64,000 nt of DNA from Holophagaceae bacterium (GTDB lineage: Bacteria; Acidobacteriota; Holophagae; Holophagales; Holophagaceae), in NCBI GenBank assembly GCA_016720465.1, contig JADKKO010000001.1, positions 682,001-746,000 of the forward strand, given 5' to 3'. Position numbers and translations under genes: made by a program. Below the pieces are notes generated by a model. It saw only the letters and a list, made by a program, of their open reading frames with translations. It did no database searches and was not told the DNA's origin. Shown piece by piece: positions 43,639-54,008 of the stretch (position 1 is its first letter; each line of letters begins with the position of its first letter).

Positions 43639-45110
43639 TCAGTTCAAGATCCAATCCAGCAGGAAGCGCGGGCCCTCTCCAGAAGCCCCCTGGGAGCGGA
43701 AATCCCGCTCCTTGGTCGACCACCCGCCGCTCAGGTCCACATGGGCCCAGGAGGGGTGGTCCACGAATTCCGAGAGGAACAGCCCCGCGGTGATGGAGCC
43801 GCCCCACCGGATGCCGGTGATGTTCTTGATGTCCGCCAGGGAGCTGCGGAGCAGTTCCCGGTATTCCTCCACCAGGGGAAGCTGCCAGAGGTGCTCGCCC
43901 GTGGCATTGCCGCCGTCCAGCAGGCGCTCCACCAGTTTCTGGTCGGTGCCCATGACCGCGTTGACCCCGTCGCCCATGGCGATGAGGGCGGCGCCGGTCA
44001 GTGTCGCCAAATCCACGATGTGGTCAGGCTTCATCTCCGAGGCCCAATGCAGCAGGTCAGCGAGCACCAGCCGGCCCTCCGCGTCGGTGTTGAGGACTTC
44101 GATGGTCTTGCCCTTGCGGCTGCGGAGCACATCGCCGGGCTTGTAGGCGCTGCCGCCGGTCATGTTCTCCACCAGGCCCATGAGTCCCGTCACCTTCACC
44201 GGAACTTCGAGCTGGGCGCAGGCCACCAGGGTGGCCAGGACGATGGCCGCGCCGGTCATGTCGTCCTTCATGGTCTCCATGCTCGAGGCATCCTTGATGG
44301 ACAGGCCGCCGGAATCGAAGCAGACGCCCTTGCCCACGAGCACGATGTGCTTCTTGGGTTTTCCTTCGGGGTGTAGTCCAGCTTCACCACCCTCGGCGGA
44401 CGGGCCGAGCCCTTGCCGACGCCGAGCACACAGTTGAAATTGCCTTTTTCCAGCGCTGGGACATCCAGCACCTCGCAGTGGAGCTTATGGTGCTTGGCGA
44501 GTTTGACCGCTTCGGCGGCGAAGCTTTCGGGGTACATCTCTGCGGCGGGCGTGTTGGCCATGTCGCGGACGCGGTGGCAGGCCTCGACGCCGGCCTCGAT
44601 CTGGGACTGGCGGCGGCGCGCCTTGCGGGTGTCGTCGCCGTTCGTGAAGATCTCGACGCTCTTGAACCGCTTAGCTTCGGCCTTGTCGCCCTTGAACGCC
44701 ACCTGGTCGTAGTCCGCGAGCAGGATGCCCTCCAGCACCGACTCCTGCACCTCGTCGTGGCCCAGCGCCGAGGTGGCCGGCGCCACCACGCCGACGGAGG
44801 CCCAGTGCTTCTTGACGGCATGGCGGCCCGCGGTTCCGACCGCTTTGCGGATTTTGTTGAGGGTTAGGGCTTCTTCTTCGCCCAGACCGACCAAAAGCAT
44901 CCAACGGCTGTCCTTCACGCCATTGGGGTGGTGGAGGGGCACCATCTCCATGAAATCCGCCTTGAAATCCCCTTCGTCCATCACCTGGCGCACCACCTTG
45001 CTGATGGCCAAAGGCAGGCGGTGGCGCTCGCGGCCCGAGAACACTGGAACGATGAGCACATCGCCGGAGAAATCCTTTCCGGGCTGGGAGCTGATTTCAA
45101 TCGTGGGCAT
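43639..45110 (-). CDS. pepA: leucyl aminopeptidase (M17), 1-base deletion
   Basis: PepA is a dizinc cytosolic aminopeptidase. From the ATG at 45110 (AGGAGG upstream) the first frame covers residues 1-240, including VRDMANTPAAEMYPESF. It breaks in the C run at about 44368; adding one C restores YTPEGKPKKHIVLVGKGVCFDSGGLSIK, then DDMTGAAIVLATL, ENMTGGSAYKPGDVLRSRKGK and the M17 signature NTDAEGRLVLADLL. The repaired length is 490 residues. All metal ligands (Lys, Asp, Glu) are present, so the gene is probably functional and the break is likely a read error. Confidence 0.93.
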
Positions 45111-45332
45111 GGGGCCTCCTGGGACCTTCGAGGCTATCCTCAACTTTCATCTCCAGAAAGTGATTTTTTTTGCCATTAACCAGGCAATCGCCCTCAAGGA
45201 GGAATAATTCCCGCGGTCGGCCGGGGACCGGCCCGAGGGGCTGCAACGATCCGGCCAGGGTCGCGGCGGCCAGCAAGCGTGGCTCCAGGACCTTTTTAAG
45301 GTGGGCCAGGTTGACGCAGGGCAAGATGGAGC

Positions 45333-46628
45333 ATGGCCCTCGCCGAGCGTCTCAGCCCCACCCACAGGCAGCCCATGGCCCTGCCCCGGCCCTGGCCCGG
45401 CTGCGCCCAGGGCCTGCTGCGGCGCGGGGCATCCTGGCTCCATGGCGAGGGCTGGGGCGGCGACCTGCTCGGCCTGCCCGCCGGCCCGCGACTGGAAAGC
45501 CGGTGGAATGGGCATGATTGGATCACCACCCTGGACGGCCGCCCGGAGAAAGGCCGCCCCTTCGACCTCCTGGAGCAGGCCGCGGAGGCTGGCCATCCAT
45601 GGATCGGAGCGCTTTCCTACGAACTGGCTTGCTGGGAAGCGGGGCTCCCGCACCAGGTTCCCTCCCTGGGAGCCTTGGGGCAAGCCTGGCAAGGCCTGAG
45701 CCATGCGCTTCATGTCGATGGCGGAACCGCCGAAATCTGGCGCTGGGGAGACCCGCCCGTGGCGGATATCCAAGGCTTTCTGGCCGAAGCTGAAGTCCCG
45801 GCCCGGCCCCAGCTCGGCGCCCTCAAGCCCAGGTGGAGCCAATCCACCCACCGGGAAGCGGTGGAAACCATCCGCGCGCGGATCCTCGACGGCGGATTCT
45901 ATGTGGCGAATTTGTGCGTGCCCTTCGACGCCGCCTGGACCGGCGACAGGGCGGCCCTGGCGCTTTCCTGTTTTCAGCGCGCCGAGCCTCCCCGTGGAGC
46001 CTTCCTGCCCTTGGGTCAAGATGGCCTGGCTCTGCTCTGTCTCAGCATGGAGCGGGTGCTCGGCAAGTCCGGCTCCACCCTCGTCTCGGAGCCCATCAAG
46101 GGCAGCGTTTCCCGCACTGGCGATGCCGCAGCGGACGAAGCCGCGGGCAGATCTCTGCTCACGGATCCGAAGGAACAAGCCGAACACACCATGATCGTGG
46201 ATCTAGTGCGCAACGACCTTGGCCGGGTCGCGGAAGCGGGCTCCGTGCGGGTCCCGGAGCTCATGGCCCTGCGCGCCTATCCCACCGTGCAACACCTTGT
46301 GAGCCGTGTGGAGGCCGAGGCCAGGCCCAATGCAGGGCTCGCGGAAATTCTCCGCGCCATGCTGCCCGGCGGCAGCGTCACGGGTGCTCCGAAACATGCG
46401 GTCTGCACCCATATCGCCGGTGTTGAGGCCGCCCCCCGAGGATTTTATTGCGGTGCCCTGGGCTGGATCCGCGGAGGCGAATTCGACTTGGCCCTGCCCA
46501 TCCGGACCGCGCAGCTTGTTGACGACCATCTGATCTACTGGGCTGGCGGCGGCATCACCCTGCGCAGCGACGCCGCCAAAGAGTGGCGGGAATTGCACCT
46601 GAAGACGCAAGTGATGAGGCAGCCCTAA
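45333..46628 (+). CDS. pabB: aminodeoxychorismate synthase component I
   Basis: PabB turns chorismate into aminodeoxychorismate for folate. The 431-residue protein holds the chorismate-binding domain: LVSEPIKGSVSRTGD (PIKG with the active-site Lys typical of PabB rather than TrpE, which has PIAGT), AEHTMIVDLVRNDLGRVA, VQHLVSRVEAEA, MLPGGSVTGAPK and FYCGALGW. The N-terminal 170 residues are less conserved. No glutaminase (pabA) or lyase (pabC) domain is attached. The ATG at 45333 is close to its GGAG; one at 45375 is possible. It stands alone. Confidence 0.9.
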   Translation: MALAERLSPTHRQPMALPRPWPGCAQGLLRRGASWLHGEGWGGDLLGLPAGPRLESRWNGHDWITTLDGRPEKGRPFDLLEQAAEAGHPWIGALSYELACWEAGLPHQVPSLGALGQAWQGLSHALHVDGGTAEIWRWGDPPVADIQGFLAEAEVPARPQLGALKPRWSQSTHREAVETIRARILDGGFYVANLCVPFDAAWTGDRAALALSCFQRAEPPRGAFLPLGQDGLALLCLSMERVLGKSGSTLVSEPIKGSVSRTGDAAADEAAGRSLLTDPKEQAEHTMIVDLVRNDLGRVAEAGSVRVPELMALRAYPTVQHLVSRVEAEARPNAGLAEILRAMLPGGSVTGAPKHAVCTHIAGVEAAPRGFYCGALGWIRGGEFDLALPIRTAQLVDDHLIYWAGGGITLRSDAAKEWRELHLKTQVMRQP

Positions 46629-46638
46629 GCCACCAGAT

Positions 46639-46660
46639 TTGAGCCATGCTCATGGCTCAA
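46639..46660. terminator. hairpin of heptamer units between pabB and the HNH gene
   Basis: TTGAGCCAT/ATGGCTCAA forms a perfect 9-bp stem with loop GCTC, followed by more GCTCATA-type units to about 46673. It lies between converging genes and may act as a terminator, but no T-tract is present. The units are the same type as at 28926 and 39501. Confidence 0.5.
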
Positions 46661-46677
46661 AGCTCATAGCTCCGTAT

Positions 46678-47184
46678 TTACGCCGCCGAAGCTTCCTTGA
46701 TGATCTCCTCGAAGCGCTCGAAGAGGTGCGCCCTCGGCCCCTTGGGAACCTTTTTCAGGATCATGCCCGCCTGTTCGGGCGTCCGCCCGCCCTTCTTCTG
46801 GTTGCAGGCCAGGCAGCAGGCCACGAGATTCTGCCAGGTGGTCTGGCCGCCCTGGCAGACCGGAACCACATGGTCCACGGTGGTGGCCTTGTGGGAGCAG
46901 CCCTGGTACATGCAGGTGTGGTGGTCCCGCTTCATGACGCGCCGCTCCAGGCGCCCCATGAGCAGCTTGGACTCCGAACAGGCCGACGCATGGGGGAAAA
47001 TCACCAGCATGAAGGGGCTCCGGAATTCCAGGTTCCGCTCGAAGGTGGCCGGCAGAAGCACGAAGGCCCTGCCCCCGGCCACGGCCCGGATGGCCTTGCG
47101 GCGGGTCATCTCCTGCATCGGGACATAGTTCTGGTCCACGGCGATCACGTCGCCCGCCCATGAACGTTCCCTGCGGATGGACAT
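46678..47184 (-). CDS. HNH endonuclease-family protein
   Basis: The 168-residue protein carries an HNH motif in its second half: CMYQGCSHKATTVDHVVPVCQGG, the Asn in TTWQNLVACCLACNQKKGG, with zinc Cys pairs CSH and CLAC. The first half (VIAVDQNYVPMQEMTRRKAIRAV) is typical of the stand-alone bacterial HNH_5 proteins, whose job is unknown. Such proteins are not necessarily mobile. It lies downstream of rmuC on the same strand, 95 bases away. Confidence 0.88.
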   Translation of the reverse strand: MSIRRERSWAGDVIAVDQNYVPMQEMTRRKAIRAVAGGRAFVLLPATFERNLEFRSPFMLVIFPHASACSESKLLMGRLERRVMKRDHHTCMYQGCSHKATTVDHVVPVCQGGQTTWQNLVACCLACNQKKGGRTPEQAGMILKKVPKGPRAHLFERFEEIIKEASAA

Positions 47185-47280
47185 CTTGATTTCCAGAATG
47201 AATGAAGCAATTAAGTCATTCTGGGACCATTTTCGCCTATTGCCCGTGTTTTTAACGAAAGAATTTCAGATATTCCTTGT

Positions 47281-48588
47281 TCAGGCTTCCTCATCCAGGT
47301 ATCCCAGGGCCGCTTGGGCTTCTGCCTCCGGCAGCGCCTCCACCTTGGTGAGCCTGTTGCCCATGATCCGGTTGCGGTCGCTCACGGTCCCGAGTTTGGT
47401 CTTGGCCTCGTCCAGTTTCTTGTCCAGGGCCTCCAGGGCCTCTCCGAATTTGCCGAACTCGGTCTTGATGGCGCCCAGCACCTTCCAAACTTCGGAGCTC
47501 TGCTTGGTGAGGGCGAGGGTCTTGAATCCCACCTGCAACGCATTGAGAAAAGCCGTCAGCGTCGTCGGGCCGACGATGGTGACCTTGCAGTCCTTCTGCA
47601 GTTTTTCCAGGAGCCCCGGCCGGCGGAGAGCCTCGGCATAGAGCCCTTCGAAAGGCAGGAAGAGCAGGGCGAAGTCCGTGGTGTCCGGGGGGGCCACATA
47701 CTTGTCCCGGATGTCGCGGGCCTGGCCCAGCAGGCGGTTTTCCAGAGCGCGGGCCGAGATCTCGACGGTGGCCAGATCCCCGATTTCATAGGCCTCCATC
47801 AAGCGCTGGTAGTCCTCGATGGGGAATTTGGCGTCGATGGGAAGCCATACGGTCCTCCCCTCTTCGGGGCCCGGGAGCTTCACGGCGTATTCCACGATCT
47901 CGTTGGACCGGGGACGGACCTTCACATTGGACGCATATTGCGAAGGCGCCAGGAATTGTTCCAGCAGCGCGCCAAGTTGCGCCTCTCCCAGCACCCCGCG
48001 GGTCTTCACGTTGGTGAGCGCGCGTTTGAGCCCGCCCACATCGCTGGCGAGATTCTGCATGGCGCCGAGGCCTAGCTGGACCTGCTCCAGCCTTTCGGAA
48101 ACCAGCTTGAAGCTTTCCCAGCCGCTGCTTCCAACGTGGCGTGGAGCTTCTCGTCCACGGTGTGGCGCATCTGCTCCAGTTTGGCCTCGTTGCTTTTCTG
48201 GATGCTGTCCAGCTTGTTCTGACCTGGTCCTGGACCTCTGAAGCTGGTCGTTCTGTTCCTGGCGTCCATCCTTCAACGCAGCCTGGAGGGTCCTGTTGAG
48301 GGCTTCGAACCGTTCCGCGAGCTGCCTGGACTGTTCCGCGAGGGCGTTGCCCCGGCCTTCCGCCATATCGTTCGAGGAAAGCCTCCCAAGGGCCTCCGCC
48401 AGGGGCTTGAGCTGGGAGGCCAATTCTGACTGGAAGTACCTGCCCTGCTTCTCGATCTCCTCGTCCAGGTGCCGATGCAGGGATTCCACCTGGCGCCCCT
48501 CATCGGGCCTCGCGCGCAGGGCGGCCCAAACCGCTGCCAGGGCCGCAAGAAAGGCGAGGACGGAGAACAAGGTGGCCAGATCCATCAT
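47281..48588 (-). CDS. rmuC: RmuC-family DNA recombination protein, frame broken twice or more
   Basis: RmuC limits inversions at short repeats; biochemical activity is unclear. The start has a membrane anchor (LATLFSVLAFLAALAAVWAALRA) and a coiled coil (RHLDEEIEKQGRYFQSELAS). Between 48240 and 48125 another frame is needed (GQNKLDSIQKSNEAKLEQMRHTVDEKLHATLE), then the main frame returns with ESFKLVSERLEQVQ, the nuclease-like core LLEQFLAPSQYASNVKVRP, VWLPIDAKFPIEDYQRL and LLFLPFEGLYAEALRR. Repaired length is about 436 residues. It follows tsaE on the - strand. Confidence 0.86.
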   Translation of the reverse strand: MMDLATLFSVLAFLAALAAVWAALRARPDEGRQVESLHRHLDEEIEKQGRYFQSELASQLKPLAEALGRLSSNDMAEGRGNALAEQSRQLAERFEALNRTLQAALKDGRQEQNDQLQRSRTRSEQAGQHPEKQRGQTGADAPHRGREAPRHVGSSGWESFKLVSERLEQVQLGLGAMQNLASDVGGLKRALTNVKTRGVLGEAQLGALLEQFLAPSQYASNVKVRPRSNEIVEYAVKLPGPEEGRTVWLPIDAKFPIEDYQRLMEAYEIGDLATVEISARALENRLLGQARDIRDKYVAPPDTTDFALLFLPFEGLYAEALRRPGLLEKLQKDCKVTIVGPTTLTAFLNALQVGFKTLALTKQSSEVWKVLGAIKTEFGKFGEALEALDKKLDEAKTKLGTVSDRNRIMGNRLTKVEALPEAEAQAALGYLDEEA

Positions 48589-48592
48589 TCCA

Positions 48593-49026
48593 TCATGACC
48601 GCTGGGAGGCTTCGGGCACTGTCCATGTGGCCTGCCGCCCGTTCCCTGGATCTCCAGCTTCAGCGCCGCCACCCATCCCGTGGGCCAGGGGCCCTTGCTG
48701 CCGGCCCATTCCACCACCAGGAAATCCTCGGCAGTCACCTGTTCCTCGAGGCCCAGGGTCCAGGCGCCGGTCTCCCCCAGGCGGTAGAGGTCGAGATGGA
48801 ACACCTTCCCACGCGGCGAGTCATAGCGGTGCAGCACCGCGTAGGTCGGCGAGGCCACATCGTCGCCGTTGCCTCCCAGCCCCGCCACGAAGCCCCGCGC
48901 CCAGGTGGTCTTGCCCGCCCCGAGTTCTCCCCGCAGCAGCCAGGTCCCGCCCTTCGGTGTGAGCCCCGCGAGTTCTTCGCCAAGCTGTTCCGTGGCGAGG
49001 TCGTCGCCCAGATACCGGGTCGTCAC
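48593..49026 (-). CDS. tsaE: tRNA t6A-modification ATPase TsaE, stop lost by a 1-base deletion
   Basis: TsaE works with TsaB and TsaD to make t6A37 in tRNA. The protein starts VTTRYLGDDLATEQLGEELAGL, has the P-loop LLRGELGAGKTTWARGF, DVASPTYAVLHRYDS, VFHLDLYRLGE and LVVEWAG. As written the frame runs on without a stop into rmuC; adding one G at about 48635 gives the ending GQATWTVPEASQRS and a TGA at 48593, a normal length of 144 residues. I therefore reject a real TsaE-RmuC fusion. Its GTG start overlaps the nnr stop (GTGA). Confidence 0.88.
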
Positions 49027-50446
49027 GCAGGCCGTCCTGCATACAAGTCCCGGAGCAGCTTCGGCAGCTCTTCCGCCAGATCCCTGGGCAGCAAAGGACC
49101 TGGCCCAAGCCGGTCCGCGGACTTGCCATGGAGCCAGGTGGCGTTGATGGCCGCCGCGCGCGGGGCTGAGGACCTGGGCCCGGAGGCCGGCCACCATGCC
49201 GGCGAGGAAATCGCCCGTGCCGCCGGTGGCGAGGCCCCAGTGTCCGCTGTCGTTGATGTAGAGATAGCCGTCCTCCGCGGTGATGCTTTGGGCTCCCTTG
49301 AGCAGCAGGACCCCAGGTCCCTTCGCCACGGCCGAGGATTGGTTCAGCCGCGCCCGGGTTGTTTCGGCCTTGGGAAGGCGGAACAGGCGGGAGAATTCGC
49401 CCTGATGGGGCGTGATGATCGTGTCGGGCCGGGCCATCCACATGGACCCTTCACCGTCCTTCAGGGCCGAGGCGTCCAACACCAGCGGGCCCTTCCACTC
49501 TGGAATTTCCGCCGGGGCCGACCAACAGCACATCTGTGTTTTCGGGCACCTCGCCATCCCAAGTGCGCACCATCGCCTCGGGCACCTGGCAGGCGATTTC
49601 AGCGCGCACATCTGCATCCGTGAGCACCGTCACCAGGCCCGCGCCTGCCCGCAGCGCACCGAGGGCCGCCAACACTGCGGCGCCGCTCATGCCTACGCTT
49701 CCCGGCGCGGATCGCCACATGGCCCTTGTCGCCCTTTGTGGGCATTCCAGGGATGGGCACCCGGCTGGATCTTGTTCACCAGCCAATGCCGCGGAACGAT
49801 GCCGGGCTTCTTGGGCGCCGGGTTGAAATAGATGATGCCCAGGTCCACCACCGTGATCTCCCCGCAGGCGCCGGGCCGGCATCAGCGTGGCAGAGCTTCC
49901 GGTAGCCAAAGCAGGCGGTGCGGGTGGCATAGCTCCCAGGCAGTCCGGGTCGTCCGGGTGGAGTCCGGAAGGCTGGTCCAGGGCCAGGATTTCGCAGCGG
50001 CCCCTCCGGTAGTTCCAGTGGTCGGCCCAGGCTTTGGCGACTCCCGTCAAGGGGCGGTTCGCGCTCAGTCCGAACATGCCGTCCACGAACCAGGCGGTAT
50101 CGCGCAAGCGGGGTTCCGCCGAGGGGTCGTCCGTGAAGCCGATCTCGCCCCCCGCCGCGAGCCATTGCTGGTGCTGGATCTCCGCGTCCCCGGTCCAGGT
50201 GGCGTCGGGCGAGAGGGCCCACACCCGCACATCCTGCCAGCGCTCGCTCAGCAACCGCGCCACGGCCAGCGCGTCGCCTCCGTTGTTCCCGGGGCCCGCC
50301 ACCACATCCACGCGCACGCCTTCGGGAATCAGCGCCACCGCCCCCTTCGCGGACAGTTCCTGGAGCTCCAGCGAGGTCACACGTCCCGACTCGATGGCCA
50401 GGCGTTCCAGCGTTCGCATTTCTTCGGCGGTCAGGATCGGGATCAT
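49023..50446 (-). CDS. nnr: bifunctional NAD(P)HX epimerase/dehydratase, several indels
   Basis: Nnr repairs hydrated NAD(P)H. The N-terminal epimerase part is intact: IPILTAEEMRTLERLAIESG, VRVDVVAGPGNNGGDALAVARLL and TAWFVDGMFGLSANRPL. After DQPSGLHPDDPDCLGA the frame changes several times; pieces include ATRTACFGYRKLCH, TVVDLGIIYFNPAP and HPWNAHKG, then GSVGMSGAAVLAALGALRAGAGLV, PDTIITPHQGEFSRLF, VLLLKGAQSIT and the ADP-dependent dehydratase motif GLATGGTGDFLAGMVAGL. Both missing and extra bases are needed. The stop at 49023 overlaps tsaE; nnr-tsaE is a common gene order. Repaired length is about 475 residues. Confidence 0.87.
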
Positions 50447-50490
50447 GGGGAAGAGTCTAAGCCGTTAATAACCCAAACCCAATGCTGGAT

Positions 50491-52020
50491 TTATTCGTAT
50501 TCGATGGTCGCGGGCGGCTTGCTGGTGATGTCGAAGACCACGCGGTTGATGCCCTTCACTTCGCGGACGATGCGCTGGGCGATGCGGTCCAGCAATTCGT
50601 GGGGAAGCCGCGCCCAATCGGCGGTCATGAAGTCTTCGCTGGTCACGGCCCGGAGCGCGCACATGAACTCGAAGGTGCGCTCGTCGCCCATGATGCCCAC
50701 GGTCTGCACCGGCAACAGCACTGCGAAAGCCTGGCTGGTCTTGGCATACCAGCCGCTGGTTTTCAATTCATCGAGGAAGATGGCGTCGGCTTCCTGGAGG
50801 ATCCGCACGCGCTCCCGGGTGATGCCGCCCGGCAGCCGCACCGCGAGTCCCGGACCAGGGAAGGGATGGCGCTGGTTCATCTCTTCGGGGAGACCTAGCG
50901 CCAGACCTGTTTTTCTGACTTCATCCTTGAACAATTCCCGCAGAGGCTCCACCAGTTTCAGCTTCATGCGTTCGGGCAATCCGCCCACGTTGTGGTGGCT
51001 TTTCACCAGCACCGCGCCGCCGATGCCGCTGCTTTCGATGACGTCGGGATAGGTCGTGCCCTGCCCCAGGAAATCCGCCGCGATTTTTTTCGCCTCGCGG
51101 TCGAAAACATCGATGAAGGTCGAGCCGATGATCTTGCGCTTGGTTTCAGGATCCGTGACACCCGCCAGCTTGCCGAGGAATTCATCGCTGGCATCCACCC
51201 AGACGACGCTCAGGTCGAAGGGCGCGAAAAAGGCCTGCACCTGCTTCATCTCATCCTTGCGCATGAGTCCGTGGTCGACGAACACGCAGGTGAGCTGCTT
51301 GCCGATGGCCCGGTGCAGCAGCAGCGCCGCGACGCTGGAATCCACGCCGCCGCTGAGCCCCAGGACCACACGGCCACCGCCTACCTGGCCGCGGATCTGC
51401 GCGACTTTTTCTTCGATGAATTGCCCTGCGTTCCAATCGAGTCTCATGCCGCAGTGTTCAAGGAAATTCAAGAGCAGGGCGCTGCCGTTGACGCTGTGGG
51501 TGACTTCCGGATGGAACTGGATGCCGTAGCGCCGCAGGGCCTGGTCCTCCATGGCAGCCACGGGCACGGTGGACGTGGCGGCGGTGACGGCATAGCCGGG
51601 CGGCGCCTTTTCCACGTGGTCGCCATGGCTCATCCAGACCACCTGTTCGCCGGTCATTCCGGCGAACAGGATGCTGTCCTGGCCCTGGCAGCGGATGGAG
51701 GCCTTGCCGTACTCCCGCTGAGCGGAACGATGCAGCTCGCCGCCGAAATCCCGCGCCATGAGCTGCAGCCCATAGCAGATGCCCAGCACCGGAACGCCGA
51801 GTCTGAAAATTTTCGGATCGATGCCTGGCGCGCCTTCCTCCAGCACGGAATTCGGGCCTCCGCTCAGAATGACGCCCCGCAAATCCTCGCCGGCGATTTC
51901 CTCAGCGGCGGCGCTCGGCGGATACACCAGTCCGAACGCCCCCAATTCCCTCAAGCGCCGCGTGATGAGCCGCGTGTACTGGCTGCCGTAATCTAGGATG
52001 GCGATGCGCTCGTGATGCAT
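50491..52020 (-). CDS. guaA: GMP synthase (glutamine-hydrolysing)
   Basis: GuaA aminates XMP to GMP. The 509-residue product has the class I glutaminase part (IAILDYGSQYTRLITRRLRE, GVPVLGICYGLQLMA with the catalytic Cys, GIQFHPEVTHS), the ATP-pyrophosphatase loop VVLGLSGGVDSSVAALLLH, and the dimer domain ending NRVVFDITSKPPATIEYE. All motifs are intact and the length is normal. It begins 20 bases after the DUF3857/transglutaminase gene, so it is probably co-transcribed with it. Confidence 0.97.
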   Translation of the reverse strand: MHHERIAILDYGSQYTRLITRRLRELGAFGLVYPPSAAAEEIAGEDLRGVILSGGPNSVLEEGAPGIDPKIFRLGVPVLGICYGLQLMARDFGGELHRSAQREYGKASIRCQGQDSILFAGMTGEQVVWMSHGDHVEKAPPGYAVTAATSTVPVAAMEDQALRRYGIQFHPEVTHSVNGSALLLNFLEHCGMRLDWNAGQFIEEKVAQIRGQVGGGRVVLGLSGGVDSSVAALLLHRAIGKQLTCVFVDHGLMRKDEMKQVQAFFAPFDLSVVWVDASDEFLGKLAGVTDPETKRKIIGSTFIDVFDREAKKIAADFLGQGTTYPDVIESSGIGGAVLVKSHHNVGGLPERMKLKLVEPLRELFKDEVRKTGLALGLPEEMNQRHPFPGPGLAVRLPGGITRERVRILQEADAIFLDELKTSGWYAKTSQAFAVLLPVQTVGIMGDERTFEFMCALRAVTSEDFMTADWARLPHELLDRIAQRIVREVKGINRVVFDITSKPPATIEYE

Positions 52021-52040
52021 TCAGGCCTCGTGGTTCTGGA

Positions 52041-54008
52041 TCAGATCGCTGGTTTGAAGCTCAAGGCGTCGTCAACGAAACGCTTTAAAGCGCTCCGGTC
52101 CTTCCGTTGCTGCTTCACGCCCTCTTCCCGCTGGCTGAAGGGGAAATCCACCGATGGGCGCTCCTGATGGAAGGCCATGTGGACCTTGTTGCCCTCCTGG
52201 CGGGCCTTCCAGGTCGTCTTCCGGAATGGCGTCTCCAGGACCTGTTCGGGCGAGACTGGAGCCAAGGGGTTGGCAAAGGTCAGGACCGCTTCGAAAGTCC
52301 GGGAGCTTGAAGCGTCCAGGTGGACCGGGAATTGGCGAGGAATCCCCAACTTCTGGATGGGCTCAGGAGTGTTCGGCAGGCAGATGTTCCGGAGCACCAG
52401 GTCGCCCCCTTCGCGAAGCAGGACTTCCGGCACATCCAGGGATAGCTGCACCTCCAGCGGCCGGCCAAGATCCAGCGGGTCGCCCAGAGGGCCCAGCACC
52501 GTTTTGGCATTGCTGGGTAGGTCCAGGAGGTTCAATAGGAATTTCTCTAAATCCTTCCGGGTTCCGTGAAGCCCTGCGGAACGAAGCCCCCACGCATCTC
52601 CAACCTCCCTGAAGGTGAGGGTGCCTGTCATCCGGCCGCTGGCATCCACGCTGGCTTCCAGCCGCTGGGTCATGCTCGATGGCTCTACGGCCAAGTCGGG
52701 AATCTGGGCCCATGCGGCTCCGTCTTCGGTGCAGATCAGGACTCTCCCGCGCCGATGGGCCGGGGGGAGCCACCCTAGCTGGGTCAGGCGGGAAGTCGGG
52801 TCCACGAGCAGGAATCGGCCTTTGGTTGTTTCCACCTCCGCCGGCAGTCCAAGGCTCTTGTCCAGCCGGATGGCGCTGATGACGTGGTTGAACAGGTACG
52901 GGTTGAGGGCTTCGGATTCCTCGATCCGCCCTTCCATGATCCGTGCCAGCACGGGGTAGGCTTTGAACCCGAGCTGCGAGGCGGCTCCGCTTAGGCAGGA
53001 AGTCAAATCCTTGCAGTCGCCATACCGTTTGCGGACCACCTCTCCGCTTTCTTCAGGGATCCACCCACGGTCTGGCGTGAGGTAGACCTGCTTGTAGGTC
53101 AACTCTCGGCTCATCCACCTCGACGCTGCCCGAAGCCCATCCAATCCCATCCCAGCGACGCCCGGAATGGCGGTGGCCTTGTTTTTCGCCTTGTACTTGC
53201 TGGCGACCCAGCGCGCGAAACCTTCCCAATTATTGAGGTCAGGCAGACCCTCGGCGTCGTCCACGCATACCACTTCCACCCGCGGCAGGACGTTATGCCA
53301 GTTCGGAAGGGCCGATTCATGCTTGGGAATGGCGGGAACGTTCTCCAGGCGGATTGACTGGTAGGCCTTGAACACGGGTTCCTGGAGCCAGGGGGCGAAG
53401 TGGTAGCCCGTCACACGCAGTTCCTTTGGCGTGGTCACGCCCGAGAACCATCCCCCCTCCTTGGCGAATTCCACTTCCCACCGCCGCACGGGGTGGGTTT
53501 CCATGGGCATGGCATAGGCCACCGCCCCCATGGGCATCCGTTCCATTTCCTGGCTTTCGAAAGCCACGAAGCTCCCCTTCACCACGCCCTCCAGGGCGGC
53601 CATGGACACATGGGTGGTGCTGACCTTGCCGCCGGAATCGGAATCGAAAAGCACCAGATCATCCCTGTCCACCCTGGTCACGGTATCGTCCGGCCGCAGG
53701 TTCCAACCCCTAAGCTTCTTGATGCGGCTGGAGGAGCCGCCCAACCCGTGCCTTGAGTAAACGCCTTCGCCTGTCGCCTTTTCCCCTAGGACTTGGACCA
53801 GCCGGAAATGACGGCGGCGGATTTCGCCGTTGCCCACGTAGGCGAATTCGGTGCGGTCCAGCAGCACCCAGGCATCGGCATCCTCGGGCGGTTTTTCCGT
53901 AGTGGCGGCCAAGGCATAGGCCTGGGCCCAATCCGGGAGCTTCCCGATCTTCCAGCCTCCGAAAAGCTCCGCAGCGCTCAAGGCCAGCAAACATGCCGCG
54001 CGTTTCAT
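52041..54008 (-). CDS. DUF3857/transglutaminase-like exported protein with active-site Cys
   Basis: From the ATG at 54008 the protein has 655 residues and a signal peptide (MKRAACLLALSAAELFGG). Residues about 40-240 form the beta-rich DUF3857 domain (FAYVGNGEIRRRHFRLVQVLGE, WNLRPDDTVTRV). A transglutaminase-like core follows at about 270-430, with the Cys in KRYGDCKDLTSCLSGAASQLGF, the His in YLFNHVISAIRLD, and an Asp in FLLVDPTSRLTQLG, so a Cys-His-Asp triad is complete. The C-terminal part is another beta domain. It may be a protease, crosslinker or peptidoglycan enzyme. Its ATG overlaps the stop of the paralogue upstream, and guaA follows. Confidence 0.82.
   Translation of the reverse strand: MKRAACLLALSAAELFGGWKIGKLPDWAQAYALAATTEKPPEDADAWVLLDRTEFAYVGNGEIRRRHFRLVQVLGEKATGEGVYSRHGLGGSSSRIKKLRGWNLRPDDTVTRVDRDDLVLFDSDSGGKVSTTHVSMAALEGVVKGSFVAFESQEMERMPMGAVAYAMPMETHPVRRWEVEFAKEGGWFSGVTTPKELRVTGYHFAPWLQEPVFKAYQSIRLENVPAIPKHESALPNWHNVLPRVEVVCVDDAEGLPDLNNWEGFARWVASKYKAKNKATAIPGVAGMGLDGLRAASRWMSRELTYKQVYLTPDRGWIPEESGEVVRKRYGDCKDLTSCLSGAASQLGFKAYPVLARIMEGRIEESEALNPYLFNHVISAIRLDKSLGLPAEVETTKGRFLLVDPTSRLTQLGWLPPAHRRGRVLICTEDGAAWAQIPDLAVEPSSMTQRLEASVDASGRMTGTLTFREVGDAWGLRSAGLHGTRKDLEKFLLNLLDLPSNAKTVLGPLGDPLDLGRPLEVQLSLDVPEVLLREGGDLVLRNICLPNTPEPIQKLGIPRQFPVHLDASSSRTFEAVLTFANPLAPVSPEQVLETPFRKTTWKARQEGNKVHMAFHQERPSVDFPFSQREEGVKQQRKDRSALKRFVDDALSFKPAI

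Noticed and set aside
45097..45324. 75-residue - strand frame between pepA and pabB
   Set aside because: TTG start without a ribosome site, overlaps the pepA start, and resembles no family.
47281..49617. A single very long - strand protein joining dehydratase, TsaE and RmuC
   Set aside because: It exists only because indels removed the nnr and tsaE stops; one added G gives TsaE a normal end.
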